DNA of 26,727 nt from Lenisia limosa (Eukaryota; Breviatea): contig LPNZ01005340.1 in NCBI GenBank assembly GCA_001655205.1, positions 1 through 26,727 of the forward strand, given 5' to 3'. A model generated the notes under the pieces. The model did no database searches. It worked only from the letters and a program-made list of their open reading frames with translations, and was not told the origin of the DNA. The position numbers and the translations under genes were made by a program. The stretch's first letter is position 1. Each line of letters begins with the position of its first letter. This document shows, piece after piece, positions 11,891-22,698 of this stretch.

Positions 11891-11987
11891 AGGGCTTCAC
11901 TTTGGTTCAAAAAAATCTGAATTTCTCGATGAATCCTCGAAAATTATCGATATTTAAGCGGTCTTTTTCGAACCGAAGTGAAGCCCT
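11891..11987. repeat. Inverted repeat, 18-bp arms
   Basis: The left arm agggcttcactttggttc (11891-11908) and the right arm gaaccgaagtgaagccct (11970-11987) are reverse complements except at one position. The 61-bp centre is AT-rich and partly self-complementary. The sequence gtaatga occurs just outside both ends (11878-11884 and 11989-11995). It could be a small foldback or MITE-like element; the putative duplication does not abut the left arm. Confidence 0.6.
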
Positions 11988-12957
11988 TGTAATGACTTAC
12001 ATAGGCTTCTGTTGATTGAAAAGGAAACTGAAACAATCCATTTTTAGATTAGAGGATTTCTCAAAATATCTATTTTTGGACCACAGAAGACATTTGATCT
12101 AATATAGTAATTTATATTACATATTAGTATATGATATATTGTATGATATGATATAGTTATGTTGAATAAATAGCTTTGTCATGAGAAGCACAAGACCATA
12201 TAATATATAATATTCCTGTCTCAAGAACGCCCTCTAACCATCAGAACTATTTGAATTTGGATCTTTTGAAACTCAAGTTGGATTTGGGTAGGGAAGTTAT
12301 CATGATAATTTTAAGACTACATGCGACCACAACCCCCGGCTCTTAATAGTATCGCTGTAGAGCACTCAATGCAGCGACTCTATCACATGTGAACGGTAAG
12401 CTAATTACCTCTCTTCCAAAAACATATTGTAATTTGATCCTTAAAACCAGCCCCTGCCTACATGGCCAACTCTATTCCCGAGGAAATTGCGACGGTATGC
12501 TTGGGCTAACAAAGGACAAGTAATTATATCTGTTGCTATTCTATTTCTTGCACCTCAAATCACACCCCACTGAGTGTACAATAAAAGTGAGCGGGACATT
12601 ACCGAGTTGCTGCTATTACGATCACATTTACTTGTTTTTGGATCTTAATTCTAATTCAAACGTTCACATCATCACACATTGATGGGACTCCTATCAACTA
12701 TTTGTCTGATGGTTCATGGCCAGCTATCACGGTTTAATCGAATTACGAATAGTAGTAATGTAGTGTATGTAGTTCTATTCTCGTGTATTCATAGCAGACT
12801 CCTTCTTCAAGTATCAATTATAATACAGGCCACGGGGCACGTTGCTAATTAGTCGAACGGTAGCGGAATTGGTCGAACCTTCTTTATTTGGCAAGTTCTA
12901 GTCATTTTCTCTTCTTTTGTCCTCCCTTTTTTTGAAAAAAAAAAAATGTTGAAAAAA

Positions 12958-13054
12958 NNNNNNNNNNNNNNNNNNNNNNNNNNNNNNNNNNNNNNNNNNN
13001 NNNNNNNNNNNNNNNNNNNNNNNNNNNNNNNNNNNNNNNNNNNNNNNNNNNNNN
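12958..13054. other. Assembly gap (97 N)
   Basis: Follows poly-T and poly-A runs and borders the degenerate tandem repeat. Confidence 1.
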
Positions 13055-13066
13055 TCGACTAATAAG

Positions 13067-13500
13067 AAACATGGCCCGTCCACTTTGACTCAACTTGATA
13101 CAATAAATTTACTAGTATAACTATGATTTGAGCAGTGCAAATTGTGATCGCACAAAACCAACCAAACCATATAATATGATATATGGAATATGATGCCTTG
13201 TATTAAATGAACACGTTCCACTGTGACTCAGCTTGGAATCTGGTACATATCGAGTATATTAGTATTACTTTAATTTGAGAAAAAACTGTCCGGATGAGGG
13301 GCGAACTGTGATCGATCGCACATAAGCTCACAATTGCCAAACATACACGGAATATGATGCCTTGTATCAAGTATCAATAAAATTAAACACGTCCCCCATT
13401 ATATGATATTTTACTACTATTTTCAATTTGTCAATTATGATTTGAGCAAAAACTGTCAGAATGAGCGTGACAACTGAGATCGCAGTACAAAAAGTAGCCT
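13067..13500. repeat. Degenerate tandem repeat, about three units of 115-175 bp
   Basis: Ordered blocks recur: ccactttgactcaacttg (13080-13097) and ccactgtgactcagcttg (13218-13235); ggaatatgatgccttgtat at 13185-13203 and 13349-13367; ttgagaaaaaactgtc and ttgagcaaaaactgtc near 13276 and 13444; and variants of actgtgatcg near 13142, 13308 and 13468. The third unit lacks the first and last blocks. The array starts at the edge of an assembly gap and stops about 70 bp before the enkurin stop codon. Confidence 0.6.
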
Positions 13501-13572
13501 AGGAAAATATGTATGTATGTACTCATAAATTGAAGAGAGATGTGGTAAAAACACAAGATATATTATACAGAC

Positions 13573-15903
13573 CTAGACTGAAATGTAGACAGTTTTCTTA
13601 GAGAGCTTTGCGATGTCAGCTTCGAGCTCAGCCAGCTTCCGCTCCAAGCCTTCCTTCCTGGAGGATGAATTTGTTTGATAAATATAGAACTTGGTTATTA
13701 GGAGAGATGTTGGGCATGTGGTTCACTGACCTAGCCTTTTGAGCTGGGGTGTCGACACTGAAAGACAGAACCTAAAAACGGTCAGGAATGTGTACCCAAA
13801 GGGCTTTGTTCGTTTTTATTAAGTTGAAGGTTGCAGGAAATATCAGTTGTAAAACAAAAACAATTTGACATTTGTTGAAGATTTTCCTGAGGGCCCAAAA
13901 CACCAAAGGTCCGAAAATGAATCTCATGGAAACTACTAACCTCACCTGATATCTGTTGTGTGTGACTTCCCAGTTCTCCTTGAGGCCCGCAAGCATTTCG
14001 GTCCTCTCTTCTTCGCTCAATGTTCGCACTGCTGGAGGCTACCAGGGTAAAACGGTGTATTTAAACTGTATTGGCTGAACAAGGGGAAATGGTCCGTTAA
14101 TAAATAAAAAATCAACCATATGTATATGTAATACATACATAGTATGCTGTGTACATGTAATTTTGCAAGAACACGGTTTAACAAAAAAAAACAGCACCGG
14201 AGGGGGGTACAGGATACCTTCATCTATAAATGATATGAACATGTACTATGTATATCGATATATACCATATATATATAATATGATATAATATAAAATATAC
14301 TATTATATATTACTATATATAATCATGCGTATATATACAGAATAACAATTATGCAAACGCAACCTCACCCTCCTCCCCACTGCTTCTTCTCCTGCCTGCA
14401 TAGCACGCACATACTCGTATTCCTCTTCAATTTCACCAGCAACGCGGTTTAAGTAGCCAGGCTTCTGTGGAGGGTAATTAAGTAGCCAGGCTTCTGCGGA
14501 GGGTAAAATGAAAGGTACCGGAGACGGTAAAGATGGGATGAAGTGCTTGAAAGTTAATTAATACCCAAAAAAATCCAAATTTAAAGTAAATACTGCTTAC
14601 TCTTAGAGACCCACCCACCTTTCCATAATCCTTCTTCTTTGTGTAATCTGCCATGCCAGAGGCGGGCTTTTTNNNNNNNNNNNNNNNNNNNNNNNNNNNN
14701 NNNNNNNNNNNNNNNNNNNNNNNNNNNNNNNNNNNNNNNNNNNNNNNNNNNNNNNNNNNNNNNNNNNNNNNNNNNNNNNNNNNNNNNNNNNNNNNNNNNA
14801 ACAAGCAATAACAAACACAAGGTCAAGATATCAAACGAAGTCAAAACAATAAACAATAAACAAGAGATAGGATGCTTCTTCGGGAGAGCGTTAAGTGGGG
14901 AATGGAAAGTTGAAACACATTGTGAAGTAGAGAGCAACCTGAATGGGCTTATGATGTGACTTTTGAGCTTACTCATGAGAATGGCGTCAACTGTGTTACT
15001 CTTTACAAAATTTTTATCTGACTTGAGTCCGTGAATTGGTCTGTCTTCGTTCTAAAACGTCAGGAGGGGGATATAAGGAGAATGCACAATATCAACTCGA
15101 TAGGCCCATACTTTGGGAAAAGACCAGTTCCACCCACCCCAGAGTAGAAATGTGAATATATATTATGTAACATATATATCATATTGTAACCTATATATGA
15201 TAACTCATGAGTTGGGGGGGGGGGGGCNNNNNNNNNNNNNNNNNNNNNNNNNNNNNNNNNNNNNNNNNNNNNNNNNNNNNNNNNNNNNNNNNNNNNNNNN
15301 NNNNNNNNNNNNNNNNNNNNNNNNNNNNNNNNATACAGCAAACAACGCAAACCCATTCCTTTTAAGAAAGGGGCTCACCCGAAGTCACACTACCGCTTAC
15401 TTTGGGGAGAGAAGGTAGCTTTTTGCCATCCGGATACTCAAACTTCTTGGCTACACATTCAGTGACAGTGACGGCGAACAATCAAGGTAATATGAGGATT
15501 TATCTAATTCTAACTTCTGATTATGTCAGCACAAATAGGCCCAATAAATATTCCTTCCACTCTTCAAAATGCTGAAAGCTAGCCCCTCACGTTCAGCGAG
15601 AACGGGCTCTTTAGAGTGTTTCTTCAAGAACTGGTTAGGGGCATTGACCGTTACTTTAGCGGGACCCATTGTTCCAGCCTTCTTCTGTTGAGTGGACTTC
15701 ATAGAAGCTAAAAGGAGAGGATCAGAAGAGAGGACGAGAGGGGAGAGAGCCCCAAGAAATGCAAAAGGTGGTCCAAACAAACTTCCTGTGAGCGTAGCTG
15801 AGTTTCTGATTGTAGAAGAGTCAAATCTTGGAGGCTTGATGCGAACTTCGGGTTCAGGAGGGATCAGGTCGAAAATCGACTCTTCTTTTTGTTGGCGCGG
15901 CAT
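13573..15903 (-). CDS. ENKUR: Enkurin, ciliary/flagellar calmodulin- and TRPC-binding adaptor
   Basis: Nine exons: 15903-15783, 15707-15591, 15450-15401, 15051-14973, (gap)14672-14619, 14464-14369, 14038-13946, 13771-13731 and 13657-13573. All visible junctions keep phase. Diagnostic blocks are ESIFDLIPPEPEVRIKPPRF at the N-terminus, GTMGPAKVTVNAPNQFLKKH, RPIHGLKSDKNFVKSNT, KKKDYGKKPGYLNR, the enkurin-domain block LSEEERTEMLAGLKENWEVT, and a charged C-terminal helix ending KKTVYISV. About 244 residues are visible against 256 in human enkurin; the start of exon 5 lies in the gap 14673-14799. In animals enkurin binds calmodulin and TRPC channels in sperm and is an axonemal protein; presence here implies a motile cilium. 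I chose the ATG at 15903 because the family starts just before the SIFDLIP block; an in-frame ATG 78 bp upstream gives an unrelated extension. Confidence 0.95.
14451..14508. repeat. 29-bp tandem duplication across the 3' splice site of enkurin exon 6
   Basis: Two adjacent 29-bp copies (14451-14479 and 14480-14508) match at 26 of 29 positions. Each contains a minus-strand acceptor (CCACAG or CCGCAG followed by AAGCCTGGCTACTTAA). Only the exon-proximal copy keeps the enkurin frame. Use of the distal one would read KPGYLITLHRSLAT and then stop. Confidence 0.9.
14673..14799. other. Assembly gap (127 N)
   Basis: Hides the acceptor and first part of enkurin exon 5. By comparison with the family about 20-30 residues are missing. 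Confidence 1.
15228..15332. other. Assembly gap (105 N)
   Basis: Follows a 13-base G run. It lies in the intron between enkurin exons 3 and 4, which join in phase without it. Confidence 1.
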
Positions 15904-16423
15904 TTTTCCTCGTTTATTTGACTTATTATATTTTATTATTTTAATATATTGATTTATTAATGGCTCAGTTTCTTCTTTCATACATTTTTTCTTTTATAAT
16001 AAAATACATGGGGCATGTAGGTAACTCTTAGTGTGGCCCGCGTGTGTGTACTGGGATTGATTTAGTGTTTGAGTTCTTATAACACCGCTGACGGAGCATC
16101 AAACGTGACTGTTCACATGGCTTCACATTATGCTTCCGCCCATCTCACAACACACGGCACTGGTTGAGAAGATATGGACTGATTGATATGGAAGGTGCAG
16201 AAATCAAAATAAGAAGTTGCAACCTGGAAAGATAATAGTAACTACCCTGTCCTGTTGAATCAGAGAAAAAATACATGACCTGAAGGTTCTAAAATCTGGA
16301 AAACAATACAATAACACAACATATTCCAACTTAATTTAAATCATAACGTGTACATTCCTACATGATGTGAAGTGAGGGAGAAGCGACAAAGCTGAGAGAT
16401 ACTTGCCCTACACCATCATACCT
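15904..16423. other. Intergenic spacer upstream of enkurin
   Basis: This 520-bp spacer lies between the PhnP-like gene's stop codon and the enkurin start, both on the minus strand. The 100 bp before the enkurin ATG is AT-rich (ttattaatatatt-type sequence near 15925-15960). I found no gene here; the promoter of enkurin presumably lies within it. Confidence 0.5.
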
Positions 16424-18795
16424 CTACACCACAACACTCAAGCCATCCCATCCTAGACTGACAATTGGACCGTCTGGCCAATTCCGAGTCTTCCACTCTT
16501 GGATCGTCTCGTTCGCGAAGGAGTGTTCCAATTCGTGGTTCATCGCTAAAAACATAAGCACCGCCGGTTCCAAGTTCTTCAAAAAACAAAATTCCGTCAC
16601 AATTTTGGGATAATATGTATAATATATTTCCTAATAAAATTCATATGATATGCATATAATACATGAAAAGACGTGAAGCTCTCATACCAACAAAGTAAGC
16701 ACCCTTCTTTGGGTTTATCACTTTAGAAATCTCCAAACTCTGTATTTTGAGTCATTGAAAACACGCTGTTGACTGAAATCTCGAAGAGGAAAATGAATAA
16801 CAGACTATCTCCCAAGACACACAGTCGAGACAAACCTGGATTAGAGAGAAGTGTGAGGGATGCGGCTCTCTAGAATGGTGAAAAAGCCATTGCAAAATAA
16901 GGGTAATCAATGGAATTGAGGACAACGTACATTCTCAGCGTATCGATGAATAAATAGTCGATGTTCCGGAGCTGAGCCAGTGCTGATGGGGGGACCATGT
17001 CTGTATCAGGAATGTAGGCTATTCGTGTGCTTGTTCCCTGGGAGGGTGAGTAAACGAAGGAAAANNNNNNNNNNNNNNNNNNNNNNNNNNNNNNNNNNNN
17101 NNNNNNNNNNNNNNNNNNNNNNNNNNNNNNNNNNNNNNNNNNNNNNNNNNNNNNNNNNNNNNNNNNNNNNNNNNNNNNNNNNNNNNNNNNNNNNNNNNAA
17201 AAAGACATAATATACGATATAATACATAACGCATATCCTGCAACATTCATCCCAAAATTGGGAAAACTGTAAATTGGAAAAGTCACACGGCCAATGAATA
17301 ACATTTATGTTTGAGCCCATTATTGTCACATCATCAACAAATATGTTGTCATATTGACTTACTTCAATCACATAGCCGTAGACGTTGAAGGGTTTAGCTC
17401 GAACACACCTCAAATATAAGAAAGGATGGTTGAGTTGCGGACATTAAAATAATTGTCGCATTATATTAATTCACCCCAATCATTTGCCTGAAACGATATT
17501 CTTTGTAAGACAATCAGAAAAATCCATCTTAGAAGAGATGTTGTGTAGAAATGATACGCAAACACAAAAACCTACCCGTGTCGGACCAGTACCGGGGTTA
17601 TTTGGAACCCGAGAGCTTCTATGGTCTTTTCTGGCGGGAGAATTTGGAAAGCAAGCTGGGTGATCAGAAGCCTGTATTGTACCACTTTGTATTCTGAATA
17701 CCAATAGGAATAACGCAATTCAAACCATCACATAACATAACCCATTATCTCCATTCGCTCCCAACCGATGGAAGCACTCCGCCGGCGTTGGACTTTGATA
17801 TGTCCACTAAGTAGGGGAAAGTCCGGTCTATGACCTGAAACGTCTACAAAATTAACAACAAAGTACCCCCACCCAAAGAAGCGTCTCACCGAAAAGCCCT
17901 CCATTACTAACTTGGTTAGAGCAGAACACACTCAATGGTCCTTTGCAGAGCTTCGTCCAACACCTCAGATCATCGAGACCAAGAAAATGGTCGGCTGAGA
18001 GGTCAAACAGCAAAAAACAAAAACCCCAACTTGTTTGAAAAAAAGGTTCCATAAAATAAAAATAAAAATACTAAAACGAAGTTTTTGTGCCAAAGTATAG
18101 TCAGATTTGATGGGAGTCAGAAGGAATGGATGATTACATAAAAACTAAGAAAACCTTCCAACCATGTTCGTGTGTGATGAAGATTGATTCGATACGTCCA
18201 ATGTTCTCCACCGGGAAGAGGGTCAGACACTGATCGTAAAAGGACTTTCCACAGTCAAAAACTACAGCCGTCCAGGGCTTTGAGGCGTCCTGCCGCACAC
18301 TGAATGGTTAGTTCAACACAAGAGATTAACCCCCAATCCATTTCCACTCAAAGAAAAGATGATAAACTTTCTTGTACTCAAGAAAAAACAGAAGAGAATA
18401 TTATGGGGAACCAGCGAAATTGAATTAGCAATTTGTGAACATGAACACACCAGAGAGCGGCGGACGTGTTTCTTCTGAAGTTCTTGTTCTCTCCCAACTG
18501 GTTAACCTCGGCCTCTGGTCCGTTGATGGCACATGGTGGGCCACGTTCCACTGCCTTGGCACAGGTCGCACAGTTTCCTGGCGTATTAGATACTGCGGCG
18601 CATAGATTTGGGATTCCCTTATTATTGGAGAATCCCATAATGCATCAGATTTCCATAGATGCACCATAGTGGAATGGGGGCTTAAAAATGCAAAGTTGTA
18701 CTTCAACACACGACCCTCCCACCGTGCACAACACAGGTTGGCCGCGGGACTCGCTCCGATGTACCCGTGCCAAGAATGACAAACTTGGCCTCCAT
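16424..18795 (-). CDS. PhnP-like metallo-beta-lactamase-fold hydrolase
   Basis: Eleven exons: 18795-18723, 18592-18451, 18299-18163, 17994-17912, 17843-about 17766, 17693-17576, 17408-17363, 17037-16931, 16869-16836, 16739-16688 and 16545-16424, about 330 residues. Key blocks in order: MEAKFVILGTGTSERVPRP; a Cys pair and RRNTS; FDCGKSFYDQC; the zinc motif THEHADHFLGLDDLR, split by an intron; FPYLVDISKSNAGG; VLVRHG; GTSTRIAYIPDTDMVPP; HPSHFSLIQ; MNHELEHS; and the end LGWDGLSVVV. These match bacterial PhnP (a phosphoribosyl cyclic phosphodiesterase) and its eukaryotic relatives in fission yeast and plants, whose substrates are not established. All metal-binding histidines and aspartates are present, so it should be active. 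The join between exons 5 and 6 does not keep frame with canonical GT..AG sites. The gap 17065-17198 is intronic. Confidence 0.9.
17065..17198. other. Assembly gap (134 N)
   Basis: Lies in the intron between exons 7 and 8 of the PhnP-like gene; both sides are phase 0. Confidence 1.
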
Positions 18796-19850
18796 AGAGG
18801 GGAGCGGGGAATGAATAGAAATCTGAAGACCTCAGAGAAATAAATTATGGACGGAATGAAAGGAACCACATAGTTGAGGAGAGGGACAGTTATTGATTAA
18901 TAAAAACGAGCTTCTTCTATCATAATAATAATAGAGACCTCTCGACCATCTCTCCAAGAGAGGATCATGCCAGAATAATCTAAGTATGTTGATGATGAAC
19001 CTGATCTCAAACTGACTTGTTTTTTTTACTCTTTATCAAACTTCTACTTCACAAACCTTCGAAAGGGGGTAAAGGGCTGTCTATATAGCAGATTAAACAA
19101 ACTCTCCTCTTGCTGCTACTGTCAACCGTCTTTATTGTTCTCAGATTGCTCTATAATACCTTATTATCTCCTTATGATCTGATTATTCCACCAACTCTCA
19201 AACCATTCAAACACCCCATGTATATTTCCTGGGGTTCCGTAAACAGTCGAATCCCCATCTCCACACTTCAGTATTTCAGCCATATAAACTAACAACCAAC
19301 TCAGAATCAACTACGGTAACAAACCAAAACAGAAACTAAACGTCAAATTCATCAATTGAAGGTGGTTGACATTGCAATTGTGAATGATTTGTCACGTCAT
19401 TCACGCCCGCTCAACAAACAAATAACTCTTACAATGACGGGTGGCAATATACCATTGATTACATGATATTATAAATTATATCATGACAGGTTTGCCCAAA
19501 TTGTATATGATAGTGACATTAGACCCTAAGATGGAACGCGGGCTGACAACACCTTTGTTTGATAATGTGAATGATTGTATAGTGGAGTCTGAGAAGTTGG
19601 ATAACTACTATAAGATAAATGATAGATTTTTATATAGTATGTATGTGTATCTATTAAACTACATTTGATTTATCTTATAACTAATTACAAAATCATGTTA
19701 TAATATATTATAGTTGTATCTGTAATAAATACATCATATCATTTAGATAGTTCTTCTACTGTCTCAGGAATTTTTTTAGGTCGATACACTCTCAAAATAC
19801 ATCCGCTGCACCATCATCCACATAATCACAGTTGAATGAAAGACACATAA
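18796..19850. other. Region upstream of the PhnP-like gene, no firm gene
   Basis: This stretch lies between the start of the PhnP-like gene (minus) and candidate plus-strand exons. A TATA-like tctatatagcag sits at about 19079-19090. An ATG-started 61-codon ORF at 19483-19668 begins MTGLPKLYMIVTLDPKMERG; it has no recognisable domain and no neighbouring exon that I could join. I treat the region as mostly intergenic. Confidence 0.4.
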
Positions 19851-19948
19851 ATGTATCCAATTCCCTGCGGTGTTACAATTGACAGCATCAAACCGTCAAA
19901 CCTTGACAAGAATGGAGCCATTTGGAACACACTTCCAGCTGTTGTCAG
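19851..19948 (+). CDS. Possible first exon of an unidentified small gene
   Basis: An ATG directly follows an in-frame TAA and opens a 32-codon exon, MYPIPCGVTIDSIKPSNLDK and onward, ending at a GT donor in phase 2. A possible second exon begins after the acceptor at about 20048 and runs to a TAA at 20206-20208, giving a protein of about 85 residues with a hydrophobic tail (IFLTCLLSLVHLF). I do not recognise it. It could instead be an upstream exon of the plus-strand gene that follows. Confidence 0.25.
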
Positions 19949-20259
19949 GTATTATTTGTCTTCATTGGCAAGGTGGAGGGTTTTGTGACTGTAAAATTGT
20001 CCGTGGTACTACTACTATGGGATGTTGTTTCTTCTCGTATGTCAACAGACTCTTTTGGCAGTTACGCTCTTCATTGACCCTTCTCCACAATTACGCTTCG
20101 ATGTTGCTATTTCATTCTGAGCGGTGCTTTGACATGTATGGTGGAACAAATTTTCAACACTTATATATATTTCTCACCTGCCTTCTGTCCCTCGTTCATT
20201 TGTTCTAATGATATGATATATCTATCACAAATATAGGTATTTCCGGAATACCTCTCGTA

Positions 20260-22698
20260 ATGTCTTTGTCTTTGGCTGCCTACTTTGCACTCATCATCGC
20301 CACTATCGAAAGTGTTTCGTAAGGTATGCATATCCCTGTGACTGTAACCAACAACCAGGTAACGGACTTAGTTGTAGTATGATGTTTTACTGATTGAAAT
20401 GTTTATTAGAAAAATGCTCTTATCTTAATTTAATTTAGGAACTGGAACTTCAACATGAGAATGACCATTGTTTGTCCTCTTTGTAATGCTTTACGTCAAT
20501 GACAAACAATTGAAAATCTTCCATTATTATGACACAGTTAAAGCGCCAACTCACACGAATGAGTTTGCTAATTATTATACACTTTGTTGTAACAGATTTA
20601 AACATTTCAATCAGTAAAATATCATACTACTACTAAGTCCATTACCTGGTTTTATAAGTAATACTAGGACTCCGGAGTTGCTGGTTGCGCGGGGCTGGTG
20701 CGGAGTTTGCTTGGAATCAGCTTTAAGGTACGCTGGCAGACCTGAGGTTCACAGCTAGGGAGAAGGGGCTCATAGTGATAGTTCCCAGCAATAGTAAAAC
20801 CGCTATAGTATTACATATTTGTGGTGACTGTTTAGATGAGAAACATGTGGGTCTTTACCAGTCAATTTGGTATCCATAGTGGACCCACTGCTGCTGGAAT
20901 GCTTGGTAAGATTTATGTTTATGATTGTATGGTAATTGAGTGTATGTTCCTTAGGCACTTTCCATGATTGATTAGGTCTTTCTTAACAATGGGTGATGGT
21001 GTCTCCAACGTTGAACAAAGCCTCAAGAGTATCCTCACACTGTGACTACAATAGCATTTTGTATGTTGTGAAACTACAACCATACATCTGCAAATTGTTA
21101 CACATTAAATTGTCCCATACTGCTGCAATTGCCGCAAAATGTGAAGGAGTTCAAATTAATATGCCAGTTCACATAACAAAAAATCAGCTCATGCTTCGAA
21201 ATTGCACACTAGGTCACTACCGGTCAGAGCTGATGTCTCCAAATTTGAAAAGCAAACAACGAGATAAGGAGCACCAACGTGAGAAATCTACCTTGTACAT
21301 GATAATCTAACCTGCAGTGAATAGCTTATTTAACAGTACCCCACAATTTGTTGGAGCTGATCTGGGGGCTTTCTGGCTTGTGATTACACAAATACAAATT
21401 TGAAACTGGTGTGTTTTAAGAAAGAACGCAAAAGTGAAACATACCAAGAAATATCATTTGTCCTGAGAAAGGCAGAACACTTTCCTTATCAAACAGGAGA
21501 TATCCTGACATCACCTCCCCTCTGCAGCTAATTGAGTTTGAGAACTGCTTCAAAGAGTTTATTTTTAGTTGTATTTGAGTTTGTTGTATTATATTATTAT
21601 TTATTGTTTTTGCGGGAAATATCAGGAGGTTACATAACCCGTAAGCATCAGCAACATGTTGGTAAGCAGTTGAATAGATATTATCAAACATTTTCCATGG
21701 ACATCTCCTTACAAAGGAATTTCGTAATACATAATTATCTCATATTTTATTCCCCTAAAGTTGGTGAATTTGACGAATCTTGTGAGTCACGAGGAAGTGA
21801 CCGACTCTATACAATTGGAGATGCTTGGGTGGCGATTAATTGCCAACAAAGGTAGTGGTTATAAATGATTGGGGTTTTTACCACTTCCCTCACTCCGCTT
21901 TAGGCATCCTCTCGGACATCATCTCTTGAAAAACACCAAGTAAGTGCCTGTGAAGCATCTTGAGTGGAACGTAACTCAACATAGTAAATAACGGCATATA
22001 TAGTAGATCCGATTAGTGTATTTGATACTTCTGCAATATGACGCATAATTGCCTTACAACACAGTCTTTCATGGCACTCATGGCCACCGACGTCAGAGAA
22101 GTTGTGGGGATTGGTTTGTATGGGTGCGACTTTATACCGGTTAACAAAACAGAAGTCTCAGCAACAAGAGACAAAAGTTCGAATTGGACTAACAACGGGA
22201 TGTGCGGTTTCTGGTGTTATTGGTACTCTGCGTCCATGTTATTTGATTGTGGGTTGCTTCAAATAATGACAACACTTATTTGATAAAAGGCACAGGTACA
22301 ATTTTCTACGATAATCTCTCCCCCCATCACTGTTATTTCCTTATTACCTGTAATTTGTGGAATTGTCAACCGAAAATTTGTAGCGGTTACCTTACTGTTG
22401 TAGGAAGTTGGCAAGATAAAACCAGAAGCAAGTCGTCGGGTGTCAAAAATAATGGCTGCTCAAAAGGCAATAGGAGGAAATTTGTTCTGGTATCAAAAAC
22501 CATGTTGTGACACAGTACAATACCCGAATCAAAATGTATATAATACAACTTTATTCTTTAGGATACAACTTGTCACAGATAACACTGTCAATGGCAACGA
22601 TCACGTTCTCTGAAGCTTTAGGGGTGGTTCTATTTTTGTCTTGTAGATGCCTAAAGGTTTTTAGATATGGTATTTTCTGTACCTTTTGCTCGTTGTAA
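20260..22698 (+). CDS. Putative secreted solenoid-like protein, exon structure only partly resolved
   Basis: The ATG at 20260 opens MSLSLAAYFALIIATIESVS, a good signal-peptide candidate ending at a GTAAGG donor (exon end 20318). Well-phased later exons include 20668-20727, 20759-20807 and 20836-20905 (separated by 31-nt and 28-nt introns), then 21476-21567, 21626-21661, 21761-21851 and 21904-21939. Peptides such as ELLVARGWCGVCLESALREK, GLIVIVPSNSKTAIMRNMWV, NQLMLRNCTL, LQLIEFENCFKEFIF and REVVGIGLYGCDFIPVNKTE have the strand-turn, Asn and Cys pattern of beta-helix surface proteins and resemble in style the plus-strand gene at 9968-11702. A last exon (from about 22561) encodes a hydrophobic stretch, TFSEALGVVLFLSCRCLKVF, that might be a membrane anchor. 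Several joins (20319-20667, 20906-21475, 21940-22560) are unresolved. Function is unknown. Confidence 0.5.

Larger units (their letters stand above)
11703..13572. other. Gene-poor region between convergent genes
   Basis: No convincing coding exon was found on either strand between the end of the plus-strand solenoid gene and the end of enkurin. The region contains an imperfect inverted repeat (11891-11987), AT-rich sequence around 12100-12220 with repeated atatgatat words, a 97-bp gap (12958-13054) and a degenerate tandem repeat (about 13067-13500). Confidence 0.6.

Noticed and set aside
12300-12400. Possible tRNA-like hairpins
   Set aside because: No cloverleaf with a T-loop consensus could be drawn here or elsewhere in the window.
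14240-14340. AT-rich tract as a replication origin
   Set aside because: It is inside an enkurin intron and has no feature beyond base composition.
15692-15952. 86-codon plus-strand ORF
   Set aside because: Antisense of enkurin exons 1 and 2, which match the family block by block.
15904-15981. N-terminal extension of enkurin from an upstream ATG
   Set aside because: The extra 26 residues are low-complexity and AT-driven, and the family begins just before the SIFDLIP block.
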